The notes: generated by a model not told the origin, from the letters alone. 61,621 nucleotides of DNA from Gammaproteobacteria bacterium (GCA_024636785.1 JAGXGK010000052.1:1-61621), one strand, 5' to 3'; positions 45,239-58,395 are shown, numbered from the stretch's first letter. Numbers and translations: made by a program.

Positions 45239-48073
45239 CTAGGCAAAGCGACGGTGTTCGCCGTCACCCGCCACGTTCTCGACGCAGCGACCGCATAATT
45301 CGGGATGCTCTGTGTGCCGGCCAACATCTTCGCGGTGATGCCAGCAACGCACGCATTTTGGGTTTGCCGAAGGTTGCGTAGAAATTTTAATCTGGTCACC
45401 GTTGGCGAGTGTTGTGGCAATGCTGTCATCCGTGGCGCTGGCCAGCGTCTCGACCCGGGCGGCAGAGGTGATCAGCACAAAACGCAGTTCATCTTCGAGC
45501 TGGTTGAGCTGGTTATATAGCGCAGCTTCACAATAAATAACCACTTCGGCATCGAGTGACGAGCCGATTTTGTTTTCATTGCGCAGGCTTTCCAATTGCT
45601 TGCCCACGGCCGAACGGGTTTCCAGAATATTCTGCCAGAAATCCATATTCATGGCCTCGTCGGCAGGCAGCGGTAGCAGTTCCTGATACCAGCCTTCGAG
45701 CAGAATTGAGCCGGTGCGCTCGCCGGGAATCTGTTTCCAGATGTCTTCAGCGGTAAAGCTGAGGATGGGGGCGAGCCAACGGCTCATGGCTTCGATAATA
45801 TGATACAGCGCGGTCTGAGCCGAGCGCCGGGCAATGCTGTCGGCCTGAGTGGTGTACTGTCGATCCTTGATCACATCCAGATAAAAGCCGCCCAGATCCA
45901 CCGAGCAGAAGTTGTGCAGTTTTTGGTAGATCAGATGGAAATTGTAGCTGTTGTAGGCGGTGATGATCTCTTCCTGCAGCAGCCTGGCCCTGGCCACTGC
46001 CCAACGATCCAGTGGCAACATATTTTCAGCCGCGAGAAGGTGCTGCAAAGGCTCAAAGCCGTTGAGGTTGGAAAGCAGAAAACGGGCGGTGTTGCGAATG
46101 CGCCGGTAGGTGTCGGCGGAGCGATTCAGGATTTCATCGGAGACGGTCATCTCGGCGCTGTAGTCGCTGCTCGCCACCCACAGGCGGAGAATATCGGCGC
46201 CCAGGGTGCCGATTATTTTCTGCGGTGCCACCACATTGCCCAGTGACTTGGACATCTTGCGACCTTTGGCGTCGACCGTGAAGCCGTGAGTTAGCACGCT
46301 TTTATAGGGGGCTACGCCATTGATGGCGGTCGAAGTCAGCAGCGATGACTGGAACCAGCCGCGGTGCTGATCCGAACCTTCCAGATACAAATCGGCAGGG
46401 AAAGGCAGGCTGTCACGCTGGCCCAGTACGCAGGCGTGGGTCACGCCGGAATCGAACCAGACGTCGAGGGTATCCGTGGTTTTTTCGTAATGTTCGGCAT
46501 CTTTGCCAATGAGTTCAGTGGCGTCGAGCTCAAACCAGGCGTCAATGCCCTGTTGTTCGATGAGTTGTGCAACACGCTCCATGAGTGCGGCGTTATCGGG
46601 ATGCAGTTCACCGCTCTCCTTGTGCACAAACAGGGTGATGGGCACGCCCCAGGTGCGCTGTCTGGAGATGCACCAGTCGGGACGGTTGTTGATCATGGAT
46701 TCAATGCGCGCCTGCCCCCAGTCGGGAATCCATCGGGTTTTTTGAACCTCTTCCAGTGCGTGTTCGCGCAGGCCATTTTGTTCCATACTGATAAACCATT
46801 GCGGCGTGGCACGAAAGATGATGGGGGTTTTGTGACGCCAGCAGCAGGGGTAGCTGTGTTGCAGTTTTTCATGTTTGAGCAGGGCGCCATTCTGTTCCAG
46901 CATTTCAAGAATGAGGTCATTGGACTTGTGTACGTGAACTCCGGCCAGCAGTTCCGTATCAGGTAGAAAAACGCCGTTGCCGCCAACCGGGTTGTACACC
47001 TCCAGACCATAACGGTTGCCGACAATGTAGTCGTCCTGGCCATGTCCGGGGGCGGTATGCACCGCGCCGGTGCCGGTCTCGGTGGTGACGTGCTCGCCCA
47101 GAATCACCGGTACCTGTTTGGCGTAGAAAGGGTGCTGTAGTAGCAGGTTTTCCAGCTTCTGGCCCGGGCAGGATCCCAGCACGGTATAGTTGTCGAAACC
47201 ATAACGCTGCAAGGCACCGGCCGCCAGCGTCTCTTCCAGCAGCAGTCTGGCAGGCCCCTGTTTGGTGGTCACCTGAATCAACTGGTAGTTGAAGTCGGGG
47301 TGCAGGCAGACCGCCTGATTGGCCGGCAGCGTCCACGGCGTGGTTGTCCAGATGACCGCAGCCACCGGGCCTTCGCCCTTGCCGGTGCTGTCGCAGGCGG
47401 CCAGGAAAGCCGGCTCATCCACCGCCACAAACATCACGTCAATCGCGGGGGATTCCTTGTCCTGATATTCAACCTCCGCTTCGGCCAGGGCCGAGCCGCA
47501 ATCCAGGCACCAGTGCACCGGCTTGCTGCCCTTGTGCAGATGTCCCTTCTCGATCACTTTGCCAAGCGAGCGCACGATGTCGGCTTCGAATTTATAGTCC
47601 ATGGTGAGGTAGGGTTTGTCCCAGTCACCCAGTATGCCGAGGCGGATAAAATCCTTGCGCTGACCATCCACCTGTCTGGCGGCATATTCACGGCATTTCT
47701 GGCGGAAGGTTTTGGCATCCACCTTGACCCCGGCTTTGCCGATTTTTTTCTCCACCATCAGCTCGATGGGCAGGCCGTGGCAGTCCCAGCCGGGGACATA
47801 GCGTGCATCAAAACCATCCATGGTTTTGCTTTTGATGATGATGTCCTTGAGAATTTTGTTGACCGCATGACCAATATGAATGTCACCGTTGGCGTAGGGC
47901 GGGCCATCGTGCAGCACAAATGTCGGCCGGCCTTTGCTAGCCGCGCGGATCTGCTGGTACAGGCCCTGTTTGTCCCAGTCTTTTAGGATGACCGGTTCAC
48001 GGTTGGCGAGGTTGCCACGCATCGGGAAATCGGTATGCGGTAAATTCAGTGTGGGCTTGTAGTCTGTGGTCAT
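45239..48073 (-). CDS. ileS: Isoleucyl-tRNA synthetase
   Basis: This class I synthetase of 944 residues carries HIGH at 66-69 ([11 protein letters not shown]), KMSKS near 610 ([12 protein letters not shown]), an editing domain between them ([14 protein letters not shown]) and a C-terminal zinc ribbon (CVRCWHH ... CGRC) typical of the bacterial type. It lies in the ribF-ileS-lspA operon with 22 bp separating it from ribF. The length is standard. Confidence 0.97.
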   Translation of the reverse strand: MTTDYKPTLNLPHTDFPMRGNLANREPVILKDWDKQGLYQQIRAASKGRPTFVLHDGPPYANGDIHIGHAVNKILKDIIIKSKTMDGFDARYVPGWDCHGLPIELMVEKKIGKAGVKVDAKTFRQKCREYAARQVDGQRKDFIRLGILGDWDKPYLTMDYKFEADIVRSLGKVIEKGHLHKGSKPVHWCLDCGSALAEAEVEYQDKESPAIDVMFVAVDEPAFLAACDSTGKGEGPVAAVIWTTTPWTLPANQAVCLHPDFNYQLIQVTTKQGPARLLLEETLAAGALQRYGFDNYTVLGSCPGQKLENLLLQHPFYAKQVPVILGEHVTTETGTGAVHTAPGHGQDDYIVGNRYGLEVYNPVGGNGVFLPDTELLAGVHVHKSNDLILEMLEQNGALLKHEKLQHSYPCCWRHKTPIIFRATPQWFISMEQNGLREHALEEVQKTRWIPDWGQARIESMINNRPDWCISRQRTWGVPITLFVHKESGELHPDNAALMERVAQLIEQQGIDAWFELDATELIGKDAEHYEKTTDTLDVWFDSGVTHACVLGQRDSLPFPADLYLEGSDQHRGWFQSSLLTSTAINGVAPYKSVLTHGFTVDAKGRKMSKSLGNVVAPQKIIGTLGADILRLWVASSDYSAEMTVSDEILNRSADTYRRIRNTARFLLSNLNGFEPLQHLLAAENMLPLDRWAVARARLLQEEIITAYNSYNFHLIYQKLHNFCSVDLGGFYLDVIKDRQYTTQADSIARRSAQTALYHIIEAMSRWLAPILSFTAEDIWKQIPGERTGSILLEGWYQELLPLPADEAMNMDFWQNILETRSAVGKQLESLRNENKIGSSLDAEVVIYCEAALYNQLNQLEDELRFVLITSAARVETLASATDDSIATTLANGDQIKISTQPSANPKCVRCWHHREDVGRHTEHPELCGRCVENVAGDGEHRRFA

Positions 48074-48095
48074 GTCGCTTTAGTTATGAGAATGA

Positions 48096-49046
48096 TTATG
48101 AATGGTTAGTCAGGCCGTGCAATTCACGAGCCTTCAGGCAGTCGAACTGAATCTGATTTTTGAGGGCATCAAAAGATTCAAATTTTTGCTCGTTGCGTAT
48201 TTTGTGGTGAAAGGCAATGCAGACATTGCGTCCGTAGATGTCATGATTGAAATCGAATAGATGGACTTCAAGCTGCACGCGTTCACCGTTGACGGTGGGT
48301 CGCCGCCCCAAATTGGCGATGCCTTTTACCGTACCTAATGTACTGGAGTGCATGGTAACAGAATATACCCCTTGTAGAGGGGTGCTGGGCCGATGCAGGT
48401 GAATATTGGCGGTGGGGAAACCGATGGTGCGTCCGCGTTTATCGCCGTGGGCTACACGGCCACAGATCTGATAGGGTTGCCCCAACATGGCTTTGACAGC
48501 TTCGAGCCGGCCCTCGCTCAGGGCAGCACGAATGCGCGTGCTGCTGACGCGAGTGTCACCAACATGGTGGGTGGATAAGGAGATCACTTCAAAGCCGTGT
48601 TTTCGGCCATATTCCTGCAGCAGTTCCAGATTACCCCTGCGGTCACGTCCAAACTGGAAGTCGTCGCCAATTACCAGTGCCTTGATGGCCAGTTTCTCGA
48701 TAAGGATTTTCTGGATGAACTCCTCGGCGGTCATCGAGCTTAACTCACGATTGAACTTCATCAGCAGCATGTAATCGGGACACAGCACCGGCTTGTGATT
48801 CGCCAGGGCGATGAGCTTGTCACGGGTATTCATCAGGCGGGGTCGGTCATCGGCGCTGGAGAAAAATTCGTGGGGCAATGGATCAAAAGTCATCATGCAG
48901 GTTTTGAGCTGCTGCTGTTCAGCAACCTCGGCCAGCCGCCGCAGCAACGCCTGATGGCCGAGGTGAATGCCATCAAAATTGCCGATGGTGAGCGCGCATC
49001 CCTGATGCGACGGCTTAAGATTGTGCAGACCTCTAATTAAATGCAT
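48096..49046 (-). CDS. ribF: Bifunctional riboflavin kinase / FAD synthetase
   Basis: This 316-residue enzyme makes FMN and then FAD. The N-terminal FAD synthetase domain shows ALTIGNFDGIHLGHQALLRR (~18-37), and the C-terminal riboflavin kinase domain GDKRGRTIGFPTANIHL (~200-216) and LEVHLFDFNHDIYG. It is encoded 3 bp after murJ and ahead of ileS, the normal gammaproteobacterial arrangement. Confidence 0.96.
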   Translation of the reverse strand: MHLIRGLHNLKPSHQGCALTIGNFDGIHLGHQALLRRLAEVAEQQQLKTCMMTFDPLPHEFFSSADDRPRLMNTRDKLIALANHKPVLCPDYMLLMKFNRELSSMTAEEFIQKILIEKLAIKALVIGDDFQFGRDRRGNLELLQEYGRKHGFEVISLSTHHVGDTRVSSTRIRAALSEGRLEAVKAMLGQPYQICGRVAHGDKRGRTIGFPTANIHLHRPSTPLQGVYSVTMHSSTLGTVKGIANLGRRPTVNGERVQLEVHLFDFNHDIYGRNVCIAFHHKIRNEQKFESFDALKNQIQFDCLKARELHGLTNHS

Positions 49047-49049
49047 GGA

Positions 49050-50606
49050 TTAAGTTCGCTTCAGATGGGCAGGGCGCAAGCCTGCCAGCATAAGTGTGCC
49101 AAAGTAAATGAATATCGCCAGGGCAATGATGCCGGTAATGTGGCTGACGCGGTCAACGGCGGCCCAGTCAGTCCACTGCAACTGCTCTGGCGTGACCAGC
49201 AGGATGGCCAGCGCCATCACTGTGCCGGCAATGCCTATCTGAACCAGCAATTTTATCCACCCCGGGACGGGTTGAAAAACCTTTATTTTTCGCAGTCCGC
49301 GATAGAGCATGAACGCATTGAGATAGGCTGCGGCGCTGGTGGCCAGTGCCAGCCCGACGTGGGGCGCTTCGTAGTCGAGTATCACTAGCGGCACCACAAA
49401 TAAAAGATTCAGTCCCATGTTGGTAACCATGGCGATAATGCCGATGCGCACCGGCGTAGTGGTGTCCTGGCGGGCGTAAAAACCGGGCGCCAGTATCTTG
49501 ATGAGAATAAAAGCGGGCAGGCCGGCGATGTAGGCCATCAGGCTCAGGCTGGCGAGGTAGGTATCCGCAGCGGTGAATGCTCCGTACTGAAATAGCGACG
49601 CCAACACCGGTCCGGCGAGCATGAACAGCCCGATGCAGGCGGGGATGGCGATAATCAGCACCAGCCGGGTGGCCCAGTTTAGTGTCTGGTTGAATTCATC
49701 GGATGAGTCGCGGGCGTGCTGTTTGGAGAGAGCAGGCAGAATCACCGTGGCAATGGCGATACCGAAAATACCCAGAGGAAACTCCAGCAGGCGGTCTGAG
49801 TAATACAGCCAGCTGACGCTACCCGCCATCAGAAATGAGGCGATGACAGTGTCGAGCAGCAGATTGATCTGCGCCACTGAGGAGCCGATGATCGCGGGGA
49901 TCATGAGCTTGATGATCTTGCTAACCCCGGCATGGTGACGCTTGAACCGGGGCCGGGGAATGAGCCCCAGCTTTTTCAGGAAGGGCAGCTGAAACAGCAG
50001 CTGTAGCAGCCCGGCCAGTGCCACGCCCCAGGCCAGCGCCATCAGCGGCTCGTCGAGCCGGGGTGACAGCCAGATAGCCGCAGCAATCATGCACAGGTTG
50101 AGGATGACCGGAGTAAACGCCGGCACCGAGAACTGGCTGAAGCTGTTGAGAATGCCCCCGGCAAAAGCGGTGAGGGCGATAAAAAACAGATAGGAGAAGG
50201 TGATGCTCAGCATCTCGGCGGTGAGCTGGAAGCGTTCGGGGTCGTCGTGGAAGCCGGGGGCGAACAGCCAGACCAGCGCGGGTGCGGCCAGCGAACCGAT
50301 GATGGTGATCAGTAGCAGGATACCACCCAGTTTACCGGCGACATGGTTGATCAGGTCCTGAAGCTCTTCGCGGCTGCGTTTTTCCTTGTATTCGGAAAAT
50401 ACCGGAACGAAGGCCTGCGAGAAAGCACCTTCGCCGAACAGGCGGCGCATGAAGTTGGGAATTTTGAAGGCCACCAGAAAAGCATCGGTGCCGCCACTGG
50501 CACCAAAAAGTGTTGCCAGCGTGATGTCGCGCAGCAAACCGAAGACTCGGGAAAGTAGTGTCATGCTTCCCACAACGAGGGTGGATTGCAGTAATCTGGC
50601 GCTCAG
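49050..50606 (-). CDS. murJ: Lipid II flippase MurJ
   Basis: This flippase carries lipid II across the inner membrane for peptidoglycan synthesis. It has about 14 membrane helices and the family N-terminus VVGSMTLLSRVFGLLRD, and the TDAFLVAFKIPNFMRRLF block. The start is unusual. No ATG, GTG or TTG lies between the in-frame stop at 50637-50639 and a GTG at 50571-50573, which lacks a ribosome binding site. CTG at 50604-50606 has AGGAG exactly 7 nt upstream and restores the expected SARLLQSTLVVGS start, so I take CTG as initiator (518 residues). With GTG the protein is 507 residues. It heads murJ-ribF-ileS-lspA-fkpB-ispH and is divergent from rpsT. Confidence 0.93.
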   Translation of the reverse strand: MSARLLQSTLVVGSMTLLSRVFGLLRDITLATLFGASGGTDAFLVAFKIPNFMRRLFGEGAFSQAFVPVFSEYKEKRSREELQDLINHVAGKLGGILLLITIIGSLAAPALVWLFAPGFHDDPERFQLTAEMLSITFSYLFFIALTAFAGGILNSFSQFSVPAFTPVILNLCMIAAAIWLSPRLDEPLMALAWGVALAGLLQLLFQLPFLKKLGLIPRPRFKRHHAGVSKIIKLMIPAIIGSSVAQINLLLDTVIASFLMAGSVSWLYYSDRLLEFPLGIFGIAIATVILPALSKQHARDSSDEFNQTLNWATRLVLIIAIPACIGLFMLAGPVLASLFQYGAFTAADTYLASLSLMAYIAGLPAFILIKILAPGFYARQDTTTPVRIGIIAMVTNMGLNLLFVVPLVILDYEAPHVGLALATSAAAYLNAFMLYRGLRKIKVFQPVPGWIKLLVQIGIAGTVMALAILLVTPEQLQWTDWAAVDRVSHITGIIALAIFIYFGTLMLAGLRPAHLKRT

Positions 50607-50684
50607 CTTCGGGCTCCTGTCTGGGTGTAATGCGGGTTATTTAGTGAAAATTATTCGCTGAACGCGCATTCTATCGAATTTCGG

Positions 50685-50713
50685 TTGACAAAACCGGTTA
50701 AAACTGGCATTTT
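50685..50713 (+). promoter_or_regulatory. Sigma-70 type promoter for rpsT
   Basis: TTGACA (50685-50690), a 17-bp spacer and CATTTT (50708-50713). The -35 box is perfect and the -10 box weak. It is about 35 bp upstream of the rpsT start. Confidence 0.5.
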
Positions 50714-50747
50714 ACGCGCTCTTTTTTAGATAGACAGGTCTTTATTC

Positions 50748-51008
50748 GTGGCAAATACATCATCAGCAAAAAAGCGCGCCCGTCAGGCAGTAATGCGTCG
50801 TACTCGTAATGTAGGCGACCGTTCAATGATGCGCACTTGTATCAAGAAAGTTTATTACGCGATTGCTGCTGGCGATAAGGCAGCGGCGGAATCAGCTTAC
50901 AAAGAGGCTTGTCCTGTTATCGACCATATGGCCGGCAAAGGACTGATTCACCTCAATAAGGCATCACGCCATAAGAGCAGATTGAACAGCAATATTCGTG
51001 CAATGTAA
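50748..51008 (+). CDS. rpsT: 30S ribosomal protein S20
   Basis: This basic 86-residue protein with the S20 pattern (ANTSSAKKRARQAVMRRTRN ... ASRHKSRLNSNIRAM) binds 16S rRNA in the small subunit. It starts with GTG, and S20 genes often use non-ATG starts linked to autoregulation. It is divergent from murJ and followed by a strong terminator, so it is monocistronic. Confidence 0.97.
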   Translation: MANTSSAKKRARQAVMRRTRNVGDRSMMRTCIKKVYYAIAAGDKAAAESAYKEACPVIDHMAGKGLIHLNKASRHKSRLNSNIRAM

Positions 51009-51032
51009 GCTTTATTTGCATCAGCAGAAAAA

Positions 51033-51056
51033 AGCCGGTTAATTCCGGCTTTTTTT
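51033..51056 (+). terminator. Rho-independent terminator of rpsT
   Basis: AGCCGG, TTAATT loop, CCGGCT, then a run of seven T (51050-51056). Upstream A-run makes it potentially bidirectional, which would also serve proB. Confidence 0.9.
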
Positions 51057-51073
51057 GGCCATGGTAAAAGGTT

Positions 51074-53207
<2,134 letters not shown>

Positions 53208-53260
53208 TCAGTATTGATCTGATGTGAGTATAGTCAGTTAAGGGCTTAAAATTCGAGTGC

Positions 53261-53283
53261 AAAAAAAGCCCCTGAGTGGGGCT
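53261..53283 (-). terminator. Terminator of rplU-rpmA
   Basis: AGCCCC, TGAGT, GGGGCT (53267-53283), flanked by an A-run at 53261-53267 that reads as T on the minus strand. It lies 30 bp after the rpmA stop and is potentially bidirectional. Confidence 0.85.
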
Positions 53284-53313
53284 TTTTTCTTCACAAAGCT
53301 GTGAGGTATCGCC

Positions 53314-53571
53314 TTAAGCAGGGATGATATTAACAGTTCTGCGTTTTCTGAGGCCGTTAATGGAAAAATTAACATGGCCGTCGGCCTTGGCAAACAGAGT
53401 ATGGTCGCGACCCATGCCCATATTGTCGCCGGCATGAAATTTGGTGCCGCGTTGACGAACAATGATATTACCGGCTTTAACTAATTCGCCGCCGTACTTT
53501 TTGACGCCCAGTCGTTTGGATTCCGACTCGCGACCATTTCTGGTACTACCGGCTGCTTTCTTATGTGCCAT
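53314..53571 (-). CDS. rpmA: 50S ribosomal protein L27
   Basis: This 85-residue ribosomal protein L27 starts [14 protein letters not shown], the tail that reaches the peptidyl transferase centre, without the extra N-terminal leader seen in Firmicutes. [16 protein letters not shown] and [14 protein letters not shown] are typical. It follows rplU by 29 bp. Confidence 0.97.
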   Translation of the reverse strand: MAHKKAAGSTRNGRESESKRLGVKKYGGELVKAGNIIVRQRGTKFHAGDNMGMGRDHTLFAKADGHVNFSINGLRKRRTVNIIPA

Positions 53572-53600
53572 GGCTAATGACTCCTATAAATTTATTAGAA

Positions 53601-53912
53601 CTAAGCAGAAATACCAGTCACTTCAATTTCAGTATAAGACTGACGGTGACCGGTGCGTTTCTGGTGGTGTTTACGACGTCTGAATTTCATGATCTCGACT
53701 TTTTTGCCGCGACCGTGTGACTTGATAACAACAGACACCTTGCCGCCTTCAATCAGCGGGGCACCAATATTTAATTTGTCGCCATCGGCGATCATCAGTA
53801 CTTTGTCCAGTTCGACAGTTGCACCTTCTTCAGCATCCAGTTTCTCAACGCGAAGCACTTCGCCTTGAGTAAGTCGGTACTGTTTTCCACCCGTGCTGAC
53901 TACAGCGTACAT
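53601..53912 (-). CDS. rplU: 50S ribosomal protein L21
   Basis: This 103-residue L21 starts [17 protein letters not shown] and ends [16 protein letters not shown], the family's C-terminal signature. It is first in the rplU-rpmA transcript, with a good promoter upstream. Confidence 0.97.
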   Translation of the reverse strand: MYAVVSTGGKQYRLTQGEVLRVEKLDAEEGATVELDKVLMIADGDKLNIGAPLIEGGKVSVVIKSHGRGKKVEIMKFRRRKHHQKRTGHRQSYTEIEVTGISA

Positions 53913-53948
53913 GGGTTTTCTCCAAAATCGTTAACAGAAAGGGCGCAG

Positions 53949-53977
53949 ATTGTACCGGCAACGCCGCCGTGTGGCAA
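53949..53977 (-). promoter_or_regulatory. Sigma-70 type promoter for rplU-rpmA
   Basis: On the minus strand, TTGCCA (53972-53977), a 17-bp spacer and TACAAT (53949-53954). It predicts a start about 30 nt before the rplU ATG. Confidence 0.65.
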
Positions 53978-54047
53978 GTGCACGAGCGTCATTACCCGAC
54001 TTTTATTGATAAAAAACGGGAAGATAAGCGCTTTACAAAGCTTAAGC

Positions 54048-54077
54048 TTGACACTATAGCACCTGCCTACATAGGAT
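54048..54077 (+). promoter_or_regulatory. Sigma-70 type promoter for ispB
   Basis: TTGACA (54048-54053), 18-bp spacer, TAGGAT (54072-54077). It lies 34 bp upstream of the ispB GTG, back to back with the rplU promoter. Confidence 0.5.
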
Positions 54078-54110
54078 GCGCACTCTTTAAAGTGATTTGA
54101 TGGTAATTAA

Positions 54111-55106
54111 GTGTCTGAAAACAAGAAAGATTCCAGTTTAAGCATTGAGCCGGTGATCGCGCTCAGCCGTGATGACATGGCGGCCGTTAATGAGGTCATT
54201 CGTGAACGCCTCAGTTCAGACGTTACCCTGGTGAATCAGCTCGGGCACTATATTATCGACTCCGGCGGCAAGCGGCTGCGGCCCATGCTGGCGGTGCTGG
54301 CAGCGCGCGCCTATGGTTACGAGGGCGACAAACACCAGTTGCTGGCGGCGATCATCGAGTTTATTCATACGGCTACCCTGCTGCACGATGATGTGGTCGA
54401 TGAGTCTGATATGCGTCGTGGACGTGAAACCGCCAACGCCATGTTCGGCAGCGCCGCCAGCGTGCTGGTAGGTGATTTCCTCTATTCCCGGGCCTTTGAA
54501 ATGATGGTGGATGTGAAGAGCATGCGCGTCATGGAGATACTGGCTCATACCACTAATGTGATTGCCGAGGGCGAGGTGATGCAGCTGCTCAATGTGCATG
54601 ACGCCGAAACCACCGAAGCCCGTTACCGGCAGGTCATACATTGCAAAACCGCCAAGTTATTCGAAGCCGCGACGCGTCTGGGCGCGGTACTGTGCGAGCG
54701 CCCGCGTGAGGAAGAGGACGCTATCGGCCTCTACGGCATGCATCTGGGCTCGGCTTTCCAGTTGATCGACGATGTTCTCGATTACAGCTCCAGCAGCGAA
54801 GACATGGGCAAGAATGTGGGCGACGATCTGGCCGAAGGCAAGCCGACGCTGCCCCTGATTTATGCCATGGAACGCGGCGATGCGGCCCAGTCCGGGCTGA
54901 TTCGTAAAGCCATTGAGCAGGGTGGCTATGACATGATCGACGAGGTGCAGGCCATTATTCAGCAGACCGGCGCGCTGGAATATACGCGCGCGGTGGCTCA
55001 GCAGGAGGCCGACAAGGCCATCGAACAGCTGGCGCACCTGCCGGAATCAGAATATAAGCAGGCGCTTGAGCTGCTGGCGTTGTTTTCAGTGCGGCGCAAC
55101 ACCTGA
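54111..55106 (+). CDS. ispB: Polyprenyl diphosphate synthase (octaprenyl type)
   Basis: This trans-prenyltransferase of 331 residues makes the ubiquinone side chain. The two aspartate-rich motifs are DDVVDESDMRRG (~93-104) and DDVLDYSS (~221-228), and GGKRLRPML lies near 53. The start is GTG at 54111. Divergence from rplU-rpmA is the conserved gammaproteobacterial arrangement. Chain length cannot be fixed by eye. Confidence 0.94.
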   Translation: MSENKKDSSLSIEPVIALSRDDMAAVNEVIRERLSSDVTLVNQLGHYIIDSGGKRLRPMLAVLAARAYGYEGDKHQLLAAIIEFIHTATLLHDDVVDESDMRRGRETANAMFGSAASVLVGDFLYSRAFEMMVDVKSMRVMEILAHTTNVIAEGEVMQLLNVHDAETTEARYRQVIHCKTAKLFEAATRLGAVLCERPREEEDAIGLYGMHLGSAFQLIDDVLDYSSSSEDMGKNVGDDLAEGKPTLPLIYAMERGDAAQSGLIRKAIEQGGYDMIDEVQAIIQQTGALEYTRAVAQQEADKAIEQLAHLPESEYKQALELLALFSVRRNT

Positions 55107-55143
55107 TTTCATTAAGCGGATAAAGCAGTATAATAGCCCCCTT

Positions 55144-55220
55144 CGGAGTGTAGCTCAGCTTGGTAGAGTACTACGTTCGGGACGTAGGGGTCGAAGGTTC
55201 AAATCCTTTCACTCCGACCA
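55144..55220 (+). tRNA. tRNA-Pro (anticodon CGG)
   Basis: A full 77-nt cloverleaf: acceptor CGGAGTG pairs with CACTCCG. The anticodon stem CTACG/CGTAG encloses TTCGGGA with anticodon CGG. The T-arm contains GGTTCAAATCC, and the 3' CCA is encoded. It reads CCG codons. Confidence 0.97.
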
Positions 55221-55260
55221 ATTTTCCCGATCAACTATTATGGTGGTCGACTCACGTTAA

Positions 55261-55899
<639 letters not shown>

Positions 55900-55934
55900 T
55901 GGTTTTTTTAGAATTAACTGGAGTGTGACACAAG

Positions 55935-56198
55935 ATGGCACGTTTAACCGTAGAAGATTGCCTGGATTATGTAGATAACCGCTTTGATCTGGTATTGGTG
56001 GCAACACGCCGCGCGCGCCAGCTGGCTATGGGCGCAGATCCCCTGTTGCCGGTTGAAAATGATAAGCCTACCGTACTGGCTTTGCGTGAGATTGCAGAGA
56101 ACCTGATTAATGAAGACGTGCTGACGCAGGCCATCATTCGCCAGGACGATGTCGATGCCCTGATCGAAGGGGATCTGCAGGATTTTGACAGGCAGTAA
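55935..56198 (+). CDS. rpoZ: RNA polymerase omega subunit
   Basis: The 87-residue omega subunit starts [20 protein letters not shown] and contains the [10 protein letters not shown] and [11 protein letters not shown] blocks. It stabilises RNA polymerase and forms part of a ppGpp site. GGAG lies upstream of the ATG. The gene is placed between gmk and spoT. Confidence 0.97.
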   Translation: MARLTVEDCLDYVDNRFDLVLVATRRARQLAMGADPLLPVENDKPTVLALREIAENLINEDVLTQAIIRQDDVDALIEGDLQDFDRQ

Positions 56199-56218
56199 GC
56201 AGCGACTTAATCGCTCTG

Positions 56219-58393
56219 ATGTCAGAACCCGTTAACGGCGACAATGAAATTGTAGAGGGCATCGATAGCCGGTTTCTGATCTCGGAATTGTGTGAACTTG
56301 TCGGCACCTACATGGAAGCGGAGCAAGTTCAGGAAGTCTATCAGGCGTACCTTTTTGGTGCGCAAGCACATGAAGGCCAGGTGCGCCAGTCAGGTGAACC
56401 TTATATCTATCACCCGCTAGCCGTAGCAAGAATTCTTGCATCCATGCACATGGATGTGAAGAGCATTGTCGCCTGCATTTTGCACGATGTGCTCGAAGAC
56501 ACGCCGGCGACGCGCAAAGCCATCGAAGAGACCTTTGGTGAAGATGTGGCGCATCTGGTCGATGGCGTCAGTAAGCTCACCCATATCAAGTTCAAAAACA
56601 AAATTGAGCAGCAGGCTGAAAACATCCAGAAAGTATTATTGGCGATGGCGAAAGATATTCGCGTTATCCTGATCAAGCTGGCGGATCGTTTGCATAATAT
56701 GCGTACTCTTGGTCCTTTGCGCCCCGACAAGCGCCGGCGCATTGCCAAAGAGACGCTCGAAATTTATATTCCTATCGCCAATCGACTGGGCATTTATACC
56801 ATGCGCCATGAGATGGAAGATCTGGTGCTAAAAGCGATGTATCCGATGCGCTACAGGGTGCTGGAAAATGCTGTCGATAAAGCCAGCGGCCATCGCAAGG
56901 AAGTGATCAATAAAATTGACAAAGCCCTGGTCACCCGGCTCAATGAAATGGGGCTGGATGCTGAAGTGCAGAAGCGCAAGAAACATCTGTTCAGCCTGTA
57001 CCAGAAGATGCGCGATAAGCATCTGTCATTCAATAAAGTGTTTGACGTGTATGCCATACGTATAGTGGTTGATTCGGTCGATGAATGTTACCGGGTGTTG
57101 GGCGTGGTGCATAATTTATTCAAGCCTATACCGGGAAGATTTAAGGATTACATCGCCATCCCCAAGAGCAACGGCTATCAGTCGTTGCATACCGCGCTTT
57201 ATGGTCCCCATGGCATTCCCATGGAGGTGCAGATTCGTACCGAGGACATGGACATCTATGCCGAAAGTGGCATCGCGGCACACTGGGTATATAAATCATC
57301 CGATGAATCGGGTGTAACCGGTGCCCATGCGCGGGCACGTGACTGGCTCACCGGTATTCTGGAAATGCAGCAGTCTGCGGGTGATTCGCTGGAATTTCTG
57401 GAAAACGTAAAAGTCGATCTGTTCCACGACGAAGTTTATGTGTATACCCCTGAAGGCGACATTATCAAACTGCCGCGTAATGCCACGCCGGTGGATTTTG
57501 CCTACGCCGTACACACCGACATCGGCAACAGCTGCGTTGCCGTCAAGCTTGATCATACCTATGCGCCGCTCAACACGCCTCTGTATAGCGGCCAGACGGT
57601 TGAAATTATCACCTCACCAACGGCGCGCCCCAGTCCGGCCTGGTTGAATTATGTGGTGACGGTTAAGGCTCGCAGTAATATTCGCAGTTACCTGAAAAAC
57701 ATGCAGGCGGATGAAGCGATCTCACAGGGGCGTCGACTGTTTGAGCGTTGTCTGAAAAGCCTGGGCCTGCGACTGGAAGACGTACCGGAAAAATCCATGA
57801 AAACGGTACTGGACGAATATGGCTTTAGTTCGGTGGTAGAGCTGCTGGAAGATGTCGGCATGGGCAATCGCTCCGCCAGTCTGGTAGTGAGGCGACTGGT
57901 GCCGGAGCGAATTGCGCAGAGCGATGCAGAAGAGACCCGTGAAATGAGATCGCAGTCACCACTGGCGATTGACGGCACTGAAGGCATGGTGGTGTACTAC
58001 GGCAAATGCTGCTCCCCCATACCCGGTGACGACATTATCGGTATTTTGAGCAAGGGTCGTGGCATCGTTGTTCATCGGGAAAACTGTAAAAATATTAGTC
58101 AGATACGCGCCGAAGTGGATAAATGCATCGATGTAAAATGGGCGGAAAATGCTGAAGGTAATTTCAGCTGCCGTGTCCGCATGGATGTGGCCAACAAGCC
58201 GGGCGTACTGGCGAGAACCGCCACCATCATCTCAGATGAAGGTGCCGATATCGAAGATATCGAGGTTGAAGATCGTGACGGCTTTACCACCACCATGTCA
58301 TATCAAATCAGCTTACAGGGACGGGTGCATCTGGCCAACATTATGCGCCGTCTGAGAAAAGTGTCTAATGTGTTAAAGATCTGGCGGGTTTAG
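56219..58393 (+). CDS. spoT: Bifunctional (p)ppGpp synthetase/hydrolase SpoT
   Basis: This stringent-response enzyme of 724 residues has an intact HD hydrolase domain (H65, HD at 89-90 in HDVLEDT) and a synthetase domain (RFKDYIAIPKSNGYQSLHT, ~307-325), then TGS (VYVYTPEGDIIKLPRNATPVDF), helical/CC-type and ACT domains (CRVRMDVANKPGVLART). The intact HD residues exclude a RelA-only role. Its ATG is 21 bp after rpoZ. The gene ends 2 bp from the convergent phnA-like gene. Confidence 0.96.
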   Translation: MSEPVNGDNEIVEGIDSRFLISELCELVGTYMEAEQVQEVYQAYLFGAQAHEGQVRQSGEPYIYHPLAVARILASMHMDVKSIVACILHDVLEDTPATRKAIEETFGEDVAHLVDGVSKLTHIKFKNKIEQQAENIQKVLLAMAKDIRVILIKLADRLHNMRTLGPLRPDKRRRIAKETLEIYIPIANRLGIYTMRHEMEDLVLKAMYPMRYRVLENAVDKASGHRKEVINKIDKALVTRLNEMGLDAEVQKRKKHLFSLYQKMRDKHLSFNKVFDVYAIRIVVDSVDECYRVLGVVHNLFKPIPGRFKDYIAIPKSNGYQSLHTALYGPHGIPMEVQIRTEDMDIYAESGIAAHWVYKSSDESGVTGAHARARDWLTGILEMQQSAGDSLEFLENVKVDLFHDEVYVYTPEGDIIKLPRNATPVDFAYAVHTDIGNSCVAVKLDHTYAPLNTPLYSGQTVEIITSPTARPSPAWLNYVVTVKARSNIRSYLKNMQADEAISQGRRLFERCLKSLGLRLEDVPEKSMKTVLDEYGFSSVVELLEDVGMGNRSASLVVRRLVPERIAQSDAEETREMRSQSPLAIDGTEGMVVYYGKCCSPIPGDDIIGILSKGRGIVVHRENCKNISQIRAEVDKCIDVKWAENAEGNFSCRVRMDVANKPGVLARTATIISDEGADIEDIEVEDRDGFTTTMSYQISLQGRVHLANIMRRLRKVSNVLKIWRV

Positions 58394-58395
58394 AA

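Noticed and set aside
46364-46966. 200-codon plus-strand ORF, and 47300-47986
   Set aside because: Both are antisense to ileS, which is full-length and has every motif.
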